A stretch of DNA of 29,470 nucleotides from Chloroflexi bacterium UBA4736. GTDB lineage: Bacteria > Chloroflexota > Dormibacteria > Dormibacterales > Dormibacteraceae. The notes beneath the pieces are model-generated. The model saw nothing but the letters and a program-made list of their open reading frames with translations. It made no database searches and had not been told where the DNA came from. Below are positions 1 through 6,202 of this stretch, in pieces (positions within the stretch are counted from its first letter, which is position 1; every line of letters starts with the position of its first letter). Both the position numbers and the translations under genes were made by a program. The stretch is from NCBI GenBank assembly GCA_002404015.1, contig DHIW01000060.1, forward strand, positions 8,179-37,648, given 5' to 3'.

Positions 1-1
1 G

Positions 2-1180
2 GCCGAGATCCGCGGCCACCGGCGAACCTATATCGGCGCCATGCCCGGGCGGATCATCCAGGCGATCCGGCGCGCGGAGTCCAACGACCCGGTCTTCATG
101 CTCGACGAGGTGGACAAGATCGGCGCCGACTGGCACGGCGACCCCTCGTCGGCCCTCCTGGAAGTGCTCGACCCCGAGCAGAACCGCGACTTCCGGGACA
201 ACTACCTGGACGTGCCCTTCGACCTCTCGAAGGTGATGTTCATCACGACGGCCAACACGCTCGACTCGATCCCGCCACCCCTTCGGGACCGCATGGAGGT
301 GCTGCAGCTCTCGGGCTACACGGAGGAGGAGAAGGTCCACATCGCCGGCCAGTTCCTGATCCCCAAACAGCTCGACGCCCACGGCCTGAACCCGGACGAG
401 GCGACGTTCGAGGATCCGGCCCTGCGCGCGATCATCCGTGAGTACACACGGGAGGCCGGCGTCCGCAACCTGGAGCGTGAGATCGCCGGCGTCCTCCGGC
501 GGGTCGCCTCGGACGTGGCCGAAGGCGCGGTCTCGGGAACGGTGACGGTGGCCCTGGGCGGGGTCCGCGACGCCCTCGGCAAGCGCCGGTTCTTCGACGA
601 GACGGCCGAGCGCATCGACCGGCCCGGTGTGGCGACGGGCCTGACCTGGACGCCGACCGGCGGCGAGATCATCTTCGTGGAGGCGGCGATCGTGCCCGGC
701 AAAGGCGAGCTGCATCTCACCGGCCAGCTGGGGGACGTCATGAAGGAGTCCGCGGCGGCCGCCTTCAGCTACCTGAAGACGCGGGCCAAGGAGCTGCACA
801 TCGACCGCAAGCTCCTCGAGGAGAGCGACATCCACGTCCATGTCCCGGCGGGCGGGCAGCCCAAGGAGGGCCCCTCGGCCGGCGTGACGGTGCTGGCCGC
901 GATGGCCTCGATCCTGACTGGCCAGACGGTGCGGGACGACCTGGCCATGACGGGTGAGATCACCCTGCGGGGCAAGGTGCTGCCCATCGGCGGGGTGAAG
1001 GAGAAGGTGCTGGCGGCCCACCGAGCGGGGATCCGGCGCGTCCTCCTGCCCAGGCGCAACGAGGCCGACCTGGACGACATCCCCGCCGAGCTGCGGAAGG
1101 AGATGGACCTGGTGCTCATCGAGTCGATCGACGAGCTGCTCAAGCTGGCCCTACCCGGGCTTTCGGCCGCGGCGGCCTAG
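2..1180 (+). CDS. lon: Lon ATP-dependent protease, C-terminal part (5' end outside window)
   Basis: The reading frame is open from the window edge, so only the last 392 residues are present. They cover the second half of the AAA+ module and the whole proteolytic domain of Lon, the cytoplasmic ATP-dependent serine protease that degrades misfolded and regulatory proteins. Visible are the pore/Walker region around IGAMPGRI, the Walker B segment [11 protein letters not shown], the sensor-1 stretch FITTANTLD, and the protease dyad. The dyad Ser lies in KEGPSAGVT (codon at 875-877) and the Lys in [14 protein letters not shown] (codon at 998-1000), 41 codons apart, as expected for Lon. The first in-frame ATG (41) is internal and is not a start. 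The gene converges on gatD with about 200 bp between them, holding one hairpin for each strand. Identity is certain; the ATPase start and N-terminal domain cannot be judged here. Confidence 0.97.
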   Translation, partial: AEIRGHRRTYIGAMPGRIIQAIRRAESNDPVFMLDEVDKIGADWHGDPSSALLEVLDPEQNRDFRDNYLDVPFDLSKVMFITTANTLDSIPPPLRDRMEVLQLSGYTEEEKVHIAGQFLIPKQLDAHGLNPDEATFEDPALRAIIREYTREAGVRNLEREIAGVLRRVASDVAEGAVSGTVTVALGGVRDALGKRRFFDETAERIDRPGVATGLTWTPTGGEIIFVEAAIVPGKGELHLTGQLGDVMKESAAAAFSYLKTRAKELHIDRKLLEESDIHVHVPAGGQPKEGPSAGVTVLAAMASILTGQTVRDDLAMTGEITLRGKVLPIGGVKEKVLAAHRAGIRRVLLPRRNEADLDDIPAELRKEMDLVLIESIDELLKLALPGLSAAAA

Positions 1181-1192
1181 CGGGTCAGGACC

Positions 1193-1215
1193 CCTCCCTC
1201 CGCCTGCGGGGGAGG
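1193..1215 (+). terminator. Hairpin after lon, candidate terminator
   Basis: Eight paired bases (1193-1200 with 1208-1215, one U-G wobble) enclose a 7-nt loop, starting 12 nt after the lon stop codon. The stem is very G+C-rich, but no T-run follows, so termination is likely but not certain. A G-rich run (GGTGGGGAGGGGGG) continues directly downstream. Confidence 0.4.
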
Positions 1216-1317
1216 TGGGGAGGGGGGCGGAGCCGACTCTGAACCGAATCAGTCGTAGGTAGGCCCCGGCACCTGAGAGTGTGCCGCCATGGATCCCTGA
1301 GGCCCCCCACGCAGCCG

Positions 1318-1335
1318 CCCCCCGCGAGCGGGGAG
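1318..1335 (-). terminator. Hairpin after gatD, candidate terminator
   Basis: Read on the minus strand this forms a 7-bp stem (1329-1335 with 1318-1324) with a 4-nt loop. One pair is a G-U wobble that only works in the minus-strand RNA. It lies about 50 nt beyond the gatD stop codon. There is no T-run. Apart from the two hairpins, nothing else was recognised in the 204 bp between lon and gatD. Confidence 0.35.
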
Positions 1336-1384
1336 AGGAATAGCCAACATGGGGATAGTCGCGACCACTCGGGAACCGGACAGC

Positions 1385-2125
1385 TTAGCGGCGAGCCAGC
1401 TCGCGCTCGACGACGCGCGCGTGCGCTTGCAGCTCGAGGCCATCGTCCAGCGGGGTCAGGGTGACTCCCAGCGCCCGGCCGATGATCAGGTCGGCCAGGT
1501 GCGGGTTCTTGGGCAGCAGCGAGCCGTGGAGATAGGTTCCGAACAGGTTGCCCTGGACGGCCCCCTCGCCCCCGTCCTCGGCGTTGTTGCCGAAGCCCTT
1601 GCGGACTCGCCCGAGCGGGCTGAGGCCCTTGCCGAGGAACGTGCGCCCGCTGTGGTTCTCGAAGCCGACGATGGTCCGCGGCTCCAGGCCGAGGCTGGGG
1701 TCGGCCTCGATCACGACGTCCCCGATGCAGCGTTTGCCGCCGGCTTCCGTGTGGGCGTCCAGGAGGCCGATCCCCGGCAGCCGCTGGCCATCGGCGGTCT
1801 GGTAGAAGTGGCCGAGCAGCTGGTAGCCGCCGCAGACCGCCAGCACGGCGGCGCCGCGGTCGACCGCCGCAGCCAGGTGGCCGGCCTTTGTCTCGATCAG
1901 GTCGTCGTACACCAGCGCCTGGTCCTTGTCCTGGCCGCCGCCGAAGAAGAAGATGTCGACCTCGTCCATGCCTTCCGCCGTGCCCTTGCCGAGGTTCAGC
2001 AGCCGCGCCTCGTAGCCGCGCCAGGCGGCCCGGTTGAGAAGGGTCAGGATGTTGCCCCGGTCGCCGTAGATGTTCATCAGGTCGGGATACAGCCAGCCGA
2101 CCGTGAGGCGCCTGGGATCGCTCAC
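1385..2125 (-). CDS. gatD: Lipid II isoglutaminyl synthase, glutaminase subunit GatD
   Basis: GatD is the class I (CobB/CobQ-type) glutamine amidotransferase that supplies ammonia to MurT. Together they amidate the D-Glu of lipid II to D-isoglutamine in the cytoplasm. The nucleophile is Cys98 in AVCGGYQLLG and the catalytic His lies in GTYLHGSLLPKNP. Other family hallmarks are the N-terminal YPDLMNIYGDRGN and FFFGGGQDKDQAL. At 246 residues it has the usual length. I chose the GTG at 2125 because it gives the canonical N-terminus and overlaps the murT stop codon as GTGA; an ATG at 2149 would add eight residues (MAAAILGH) that homologues lack. It is translationally coupled to murT, as expected for subunits of one enzyme. 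No clear Shine-Dalgarno sequence precedes it, which fits reinitiation after murT. Confidence 0.95.
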   Translation of the reverse strand: MSDPRRLTVGWLYPDLMNIYGDRGNILTLLNRAAWRGYEARLLNLGKGTAEGMDEVDIFFFGGGQDKDQALVYDDLIETKAGHLAAAVDRGAAVLAVCGGYQLLGHFYQTADGQRLPGIGLLDAHTEAGGKRCIGDVVIEADPSLGLEPRTIVGFENHSGRTFLGKGLSPLGRVRKGFGNNAEDGGEGAVQGNLFGTYLHGSLLPKNPHLADLIIGRALGVTLTPLDDGLELQAHARVVERELARR

Positions 2126-3489
2126 GTGGCCCAGTATGGCCGCAGCCAACCCCGGCGGACCAGCAGCCCTCGCAGGTCGAGCATGGCCGTATAGGTGCAG
2201 AGCAGGAAGCCGTCGGCGCCCTCCGGCATGGCCTCGATGAGCTCGTCCAGGGCCCTGCCCAGGTCGGGCTCAGGGGGCCGCGCCGCGGCGACGGCGGCGT
2301 ACTTCAAACGGACGGCCATGTCGTAGGCCCGGTCGCCGCTGGGGACCACGACGGCGGCCTGGTCTTTGAGCACCTCGAAGTCGACGTCCCAGATCCAGGA
2401 GACGTCGCGGCCGTCGGCCAGCCGGTCGTTGAGGCCGACGAGGTAGTGGCGGCCTCCCGCCAGCCGGATCGACTCCCGCAGGATCTCGTTGAAGCCGGTC
2501 GGGTTCTTGGCCAGCATCATCGTGAAGCGGCGGCCGCGGGCCTCGAAGCGCTCCTGGCGGCCGAACGCCGCCTCGACGTGCTTCAGCCGCTCCGCCATGT
2601 AGTCGGGCTTTAGCCCGAGCGCGCGGCCGAGGGCGAAGGCGGCCATCAGGTTGTAGGCGTTGTAGAGCCCCCCCAGGGCCACCCCCAGCCGGGTGCCCGC
2701 GGCGGTGAGCTGGATCCGGTCCAGGCCCTCGAGGCGCACGTCGGTCGCCGCCAGGTCCGGTCGGGGCCGCGCGAAGTCGCCGTTGGGGCACCGGTAGTCG
2801 CCGTCGTGGCCGACGTAGACAGCAGCGAACTCGAGCGCCGCGCCGCAGCGGGGGCAGGTCCGGGCGTCGGCCGCGTGGGGCAGCTCGCCAACGGCGACAC
2901 CGGGGTCCTCGATGCCGTACCAGAGCGGGGGCCGGCTCAGGCTCAGGCCGATCTGGCCGACCCGCGGATCGTCGGCGTTGAGGACTGCCTGGCCGCCCGC
3001 CGGCATCGCCTCCAGCGCGCGCTCGATCGTCATCGCCAGCAGCTCCAGCTCGCCGTAGCGGTCGAGCTGGTCGCGAAAGAGGTTGCCCACCAGCACCGCT
3101 TTCGGTCGAGTCTCCTCGACCGCCTTCGGCAGCGTGGCCTCGTCGATCTCGAAGACCGCCCACTCCGCGTCCAGGCGTCCGTTCAGGCCCGCCCTAGCGA
3201 CCGCCGCGGCGGTTGCGCCGTAGATCAGGTTGGCGCCGGCGCGGTTGGCCACGACGCGCGCGGGCAGGCCTTCGAGCAGGGCGGCCACCAGCCGGGCCGT
3301 CGTGGTCTTGCCATTGGTGCCCGTGATTAGGACGGTCCCGCCCTTCAGGTCGCTGGTGAGCTTGCGAAGGACCTGGGGATCGAGCGCCCGTGCCACGTCG
3401 CCGGGGAACGTCGTGCCCCCGCCCCGGCCGGTCAGCCGGGAGAGGTTGCCGGTCGCCTTGCCGGCCATCACGGCCAGAGCCCGCCTCAC
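2122..3489 (-). CDS. murT: Lipid II isoglutaminyl synthase, Mur-ligase-like subunit MurT
   Basis: MurT activates the D-Glu carboxylate of lipid II with ATP and uses GatD-derived ammonia to amidate it. The 455-residue protein has the Mur-ligase ATP loop TGTNGKT at residues 56-62, the central Mur-ligase fold with NLFRDQLDRYGE and LNADDP, and a C-terminal DUF1727-type domain ending in YTAMLDLR. The zinc-ribbon insertion reads CPRC near residue 210 and then RCPNGD. The position where relatives as I recall them have a fourth cysteine is therefore Gly, leaving three obvious Cys ligands. The start is GTG at 3489, giving the usual short basic/hydrophobic N-terminus, with GGAGG directly abutting it. 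It lies 40 nt after the ispE stop codon, bridged by a 15-codon micro-ORF, and overlaps gatD by GTGA. Confidence 0.95.
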   Translation of the reverse strand: MRRALAVMAGKATGNLSRLTGRGGGTTFPGDVARALDPQVLRKLTSDLKGGTVLITGTNGKTTTARLVAALLEGLPARVVANRAGANLIYGATAAAVARAGLNGRLDAEWAVFEIDEATLPKAVEETRPKAVLVGNLFRDQLDRYGELELLAMTIERALEAMPAGGQAVLNADDPRVGQIGLSLSRPPLWYGIEDPGVAVGELPHAADARTCPRCGAALEFAAVYVGHDGDYRCPNGDFARPRPDLAATDVRLEGLDRIQLTAAGTRLGVALGGLYNAYNLMAAFALGRALGLKPDYMAERLKHVEAAFGRQERFEARGRRFTMMLAKNPTGFNEILRESIRLAGGRHYLVGLNDRLADGRDVSWIWDVDFEVLKDQAAVVVPSGDRAYDMAVRLKYAAVAAARPPEPDLGRALDELIEAMPEGADGFLLCTYTAMLDLRGLLVRRGWLRPYWAT

Positions 3490-3533
3490 CTCCGGGGTCC
3501 CTGCGGCAGGCCGGGATCCCCCGTCCCGATCAT
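3486..3533 (-). other. 15-codon micro-ORF bridging ispE and murT (coupling relay?)
   Basis: An ATG (3533-3531) overlaps the ispE stop codon as ATGA and opens a 15-residue frame. Its TGA (3488-3486) overlaps the murT GTG start as GTGA. The micro-ORF also contains the only Shine-Dalgarno-like sequence (GGAGG) before murT. The simplest reading is a relay that carries ribosomes from ispE to murT. The peptide itself (MIGTGDPGLPQGPRR) resembles nothing I know. Chance cannot be excluded. Confidence 0.3.
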
Positions 3534-4267
3534 GCCCAGGCCACCTCCGTCCAGCACTCGAGCCCGGCCACCGCCGACCGCGCTTCCGCCTCCGTCGCGG
3601 CGGGTTTGAAGAAGGCGGAGCCGCTGCCGGTCATCCGCCAGCCCGGGCCGAGCGCCTCCGTGAAGGCCGCCAGGCGCGGCTCCACGGTGATCGCCGCCCG
3701 CAGCAGCTCGTTGGGCGGCTCGCCGCCGGTCTCGTCCCACGCCCGGTAAACGTCGGCGGTCGAAACCTGGTATCCCGGCCAGGCCAGCGCGTACCAGCCG
3801 GGCTGGGGCCTGGCCGGATGCAACTCCTCACCGCGGCCGCCGGCGCGGGCGGCGCCACCGCGCAGGAAGAAGCTCACGTCGGCGCCCAGGGCCGCGGCAA
3901 CCGGCGCGAGGTCAAGCTCCAGCCCATACAGGCGGGCCAGCGCGCGCAGGGCGGCGGCCGCATCCGAGCTGCCACCTCCCAGCCCGGCGCCTGGGGGGAT
4001 CCGCTTGAGCAGCCGCAGCCGCGCCGGCAGCGGGCGGCCGGCCAGCTCCTCCAGCGCCCGCGCCGCCTTGAGGACCAGGTTGGCCTCGCCGGCCGGCGCC
4101 TCACCGTCGAGCTCCAGGGTCGTGGCGGGGGCGGCCGACGCCAGCAGCAGGTCGTGGAGGGAGATGGCCTGGATGAGGGTGTCGACCTCGTGCTGACCGT
4201 CGGGCCGGGCGCCCAGTACGCGCAGCTCCAGGTTCAGCTTCGCGTGCGCGGGAAGCGCGAGCGTCAA
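3530..4267 (-). CDS. ispE: 4-diphosphocytidyl-2-C-methyl-D-erythritol kinase
   Basis: IspE phosphorylates CDP-methylerythritol with ATP in the MEP pathway to isopentenyl diphosphate, in the cytoplasm. It is a GHMP kinase: the N-terminus carries the conserved AHAKLNLELRVLG (Lys of the substrate site), the glycine-rich ATP loop is PPGAGLGGGSSDAAAAL, the catalytic-Asp motif is GADVSFFL, and the C-terminal GHMP motif is MTGSGSAFF. The 245-residue length is slightly short for the family (about 280). The start is TTG at 4267, which overlaps the upstream stop codon as TTGA and gives the standard N-terminus; no ATG or GTG is available nearby. It sits between the gamma-carbonic anhydrase-like gene and murT. 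Grouping with murT/gatD makes sense, because undecaprenyl carrier for lipid II comes from this pathway. Confidence 0.95.
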   Translation of the reverse strand: MTLALPAHAKLNLELRVLGARPDGQHEVDTLIQAISLHDLLLASAAPATTLELDGEAPAGEANLVLKAARALEELAGRPLPARLRLLKRIPPGAGLGGGSSDAAAALRALARLYGLELDLAPVAAALGADVSFFLRGGAARAGGRGEELHPARPQPGWYALAWPGYQVSTADVYRAWDETGGEPPNELLRAAITVEPRLAAFTEALGPGWRMTGSGSAFFKPAATEAEARSAVAGLECWTEVAWA

Positions 4268-4788
4268 TCCGGCGGCCGCAGGCCTCTCCGGTACCGGACC
4301 GAGTTCTCCCTGTAGTGCTGGGCGGGCCTGACGACCCAGTCCGCGGAGGAGCCGGAGAGCTCCTTTTTGACCTCGGCCGGGATACCGGCCGCGAGGTGGC
4401 CGGCCGGCACCTCGCGCCCCTCGCCGAGCACGGAGCCGGCGGCGAGCATGGCGCCCTTTCCCAACCGGCTGCGCTGGAGCATGATCGAGCCGGTCCCGAC
4501 CAGCGCGCCGTCCTCCACGACGCAGCCCTCGAGGCAGGCCCGGTGGCCGATGGTCACGTTCTCGCCGACCACCGTCGGGAGGCCGGCCGAGCAGTGGATG
4601 ACGGTCCCGTCCTGCACGTTGCTGCCGCGCCCGATGGTGATCGTCGACTCGTCGCCACGCAGGATCGCCCCGAACCAGACGCTCGCCCCGGCTCCGAGCT
4701 CGACGTCGCCGATCAGCACGGCGGTCGGTGCGACGTAGGCGTCGGGATGGACGCGCGGCCGCCTGCCGTCGAGTTCGAATTCGGGCAT
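4264..4788 (-). CDS. Gamma-carbonic anhydrase-like hexapeptide-repeat protein
   Basis: This 174-residue protein is a left-handed beta-helix of hexapeptide repeats, of the YrdA/PaaY/gamma-carbonic anhydrase family (COG0663). Conserved residues are Arg44 and Asp46 in LRGD, Gln59 and Asp60 in NVQDG, His65 in VIHC and His82 in IGHRACLEGC. The third metal-binding His of this family (normally LHGC) is Glu87 here, so the metal site is altered and carbonic anhydrase activity cannot be assumed. The ATG at 4788 gives the normal N-terminus. It heads the minus-strand unit with ispE (TTGA overlap). A -10-like GATTAT lies 6 nt before the ATG, overlapping the rpsT -10 on the other strand, so the message may be leaderless. 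Confidence 0.9.
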   Translation of the reverse strand: MPEFELDGRRPRVHPDAYVAPTAVLIGDVELGAGASVWFGAILRGDESTITIGRGSNVQDGTVIHCSAGLPTVVGENVTIGHRACLEGCVVEDGALVGTGSIMLQRSRLGKGAMLAAGSVLGEGREVPAGHLAAGIPAEVKKELSGSSADWVVRPAQHYRENSVRYRRGLRPPD

Positions 4789-4793
4789 CTGGC

Positions 4794-4800
4794 TATAATC
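4794..4800. promoter_or_regulatory. Shared, divergent -10 region of rpsT and the gamma-CA gene
   Basis: The plus strand has a perfect TATAAT at 4794-4799, about 38 nt before the rpsT ATG. The minus strand of the same bases reads GATTAT (4800-4795), exactly 6 nt before the ATG of the gamma-carbonic anhydrase-like gene. No convincing -35 was found on either strand. One near-symmetric -10 element may therefore serve both directions. Confidence 0.55.
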
Positions 4801-4836
4801 CTATCTCCGTGCAGATCCTCAACCGGACGTCGAACC

Positions 4837-5244
4837 ATGGCTAACATCGCCTCCTCCAAGAAGGACGCGCGCCGCAGCGCAGTACGCGCCGTGGCCAACA
4901 AATCGGCTCGCTCGGCCGTCAAAACCAGGGTCACCAGGGCCCGCAAGGCGATCGCCGAGGGCGCCGAAGACCTCAGCGTCGTTGTCGTCACTGCGCTGTC
5001 CAGCCTGGACCGGGCCGCGTCCAAGGGCATCCTGCACCGCAACAACGCTGCCCGCCGCAAGTCCCGACTGGTGAAGCGCCTGAAGACCGCCGCCAACACG
5101 CCTGCGGTCGCCGCCAGGACCGAGAAGAAGGCGCCTGCGAAGGCCGCCGCGAAGGGCTCGGCCAAGAGCTCCGCCAAGGCCCCTTCGAAGGCAGCCAAGC
5201 CGGCAGCCAAAGCCGCCTCCAAAAAGCCGGCTGCCAAGAAGTAG
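4837..5244 (+). CDS. rpsT: Ribosomal protein bS20 with Ala/Lys-rich C-terminal tail
   Basis: Residues 1 to about 88 are bS20, a primary 16S rRNA-binding protein of the small subunit: MANIASSKKDARRS, then a long basic helix, and LHRNNAARRKSRLVKRL. The protein does not stop there. About 45 further residues, made almost only of Ala, Lys, Ser and Pro (APAKAAAKGSAKSSAKAPSK and similar), extend it to 135 residues against about 87 for typical bS20. The tail resembles histone H1 or the Lys-rich tails of some actinobacterial nucleoid proteins. The ATG at 4837 is the standard start, although no strong Shine-Dalgarno sequence precedes it. The gene is monocistronic, driven by TATAAT at 4794, and converges on holA. 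rpsT near holA and comEC is a familiar order in Bacillus, but there they are co-directional. Confidence 0.95.
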   Translation: MANIASSKKDARRSAVRAVANKSARSAVKTRVTRARKAIAEGAEDLSVVVVTALSSLDRAASKGILHRNNAARRKSRLVKRLKTAANTPAVAARTEKKAPAKAAAKGSAKSSAKAPSKAAKPAAKAASKKPAAKK

Positions 5245-5254
5245 CGCCCAGGCG

Positions 5255-6193
5255 CTACAGCTTCGCGAGCACCACTCCGAGGCCAAGCTCGGCGTCGATC
5301 TGGCCGGACTTGACCTCCCACTCGTAGTCCAGGAGCACCTTCAGGCCCGCCTCGAGGCGCTCGCTTGACGTGGCCCGGGCCATCTCGTACGCCTTCTGCA
5401 CCACAAAGCGGTGCTCGCGCATCTCGTCCTGCATCTGGGACAGCGACTCTCCGCGCTCCTGCCGGGTCCGCACCTCGAGGACCAGGGCCAGGTGCCGGGC
5501 CAGGCGATACGCGATCAGGGTCGCCCCCTCCCTCTCGAGAAGGTTGGCGGCCACCCGCCAGGCCTCCCCGGTGGGCCTCGGCAGAAGGTTGTCGGTGAGC
5601 TTGAAGATCTCGTCCTGGCGGCCGCCCGCGACCAGCTGCTCCAGGGCGGCCTGGTCGAGCTCGTTGCCGCTCGCCCGGTAGGCGGCCAGCTTGCGGATCT
5701 CAGAATCGAGCACTCCCAGGTCGGGCCGCGCGCTGCGCACCAGGAGGGCACCGGCCGACGTCGGCAGGCCGGCCTCCTTGACGCGGCCGAAGATCCAGTC
5801 GGTCAGGGCCCGGCCCTTCAACGGTGCGTGCTCCCTCACCTGGCCGCCAGCCGCCTGGACCGCTTTCAGCAGCTTGCTGCCGGCCGCCAGGCGGCCGTTC
5901 ACCGTGAGGAGGAGCCGCGTGCTGTCGGGCACCTCGCCCAGCGCTGCCGCCAGCGAGTCCGCCCGGCGGCCGGGGATTCCCCGCGCGGCCACCACCCGGT
6001 AGGGGTCCAGGAAGGGCGCCTGCAGGATGGCGTCCCGCAGCCGGTCGGCGGTCAGCTGGCCCGCGTCCAGCGCCTCGTAGCCGAAGTCGGAGACGAGGTC
6101 CGCCCGCCAGCCCGCGAGAAGCCGCCGCCAGTCGTCCTCGATCAGGAAGCTCTCGTCGCCGTGGAGGAGGACGACCGCGGCTGGACCTGGCAC
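5255..6193 (-). CDS. holA: DNA polymerase III subunit delta
   Basis: HolA is the wrench subunit of the clamp loader that opens the beta sliding clamp during replication. The 312-residue protein begins with the family signature VVLLHGDESFLIEDDWRRL, followed by APFLDPYRVV, the LKGRALTDWI region of the AAA+-like domain, the sensor-like LDSEIRKLAAYR, and the C-terminal collar helices with DEIFKLTDNLL and MREHRFVVQKAYEMA. The start is GTG at 6193, giving MPGPAAVVLLHGDE; no ATG lies close by. It follows comEC by 9 nt, so comEA-comEC-holA is one operon, matching the classical Firmicutes order. It converges on rpsT with 10 nt between the stop codons. Confidence 0.93.
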   Translation of the reverse strand: MPGPAAVVLLHGDESFLIEDDWRRLLAGWRADLVSDFGYEALDAGQLTADRLRDAILQAPFLDPYRVVAARGIPGRRADSLAAALGEVPDSTRLLLTVNGRLAAGSKLLKAVQAAGGQVREHAPLKGRALTDWIFGRVKEAGLPTSAGALLVRSARPDLGVLDSEIRKLAAYRASGNELDQAALEQLVAGGRQDEIFKLTDNLLPRPTGEAWRVAANLLEREGATLIAYRLARHLALVLEVRTRQERGESLSQMQDEMREHRFVVQKAYEMARATSSERLEAGLKVLLDYEWEVKSGQIDAELGLGVVLAKL

Positions 6194-6202
6194 CCCTGGA
6201 TG

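Noticed and set aside
1181..1384. G-quadruplex or small RNA in the lon/gatD gap
   Set aside because: G-runs and two hairpins are present, but without a promoter or conserved fold they are better read as convergent terminators.
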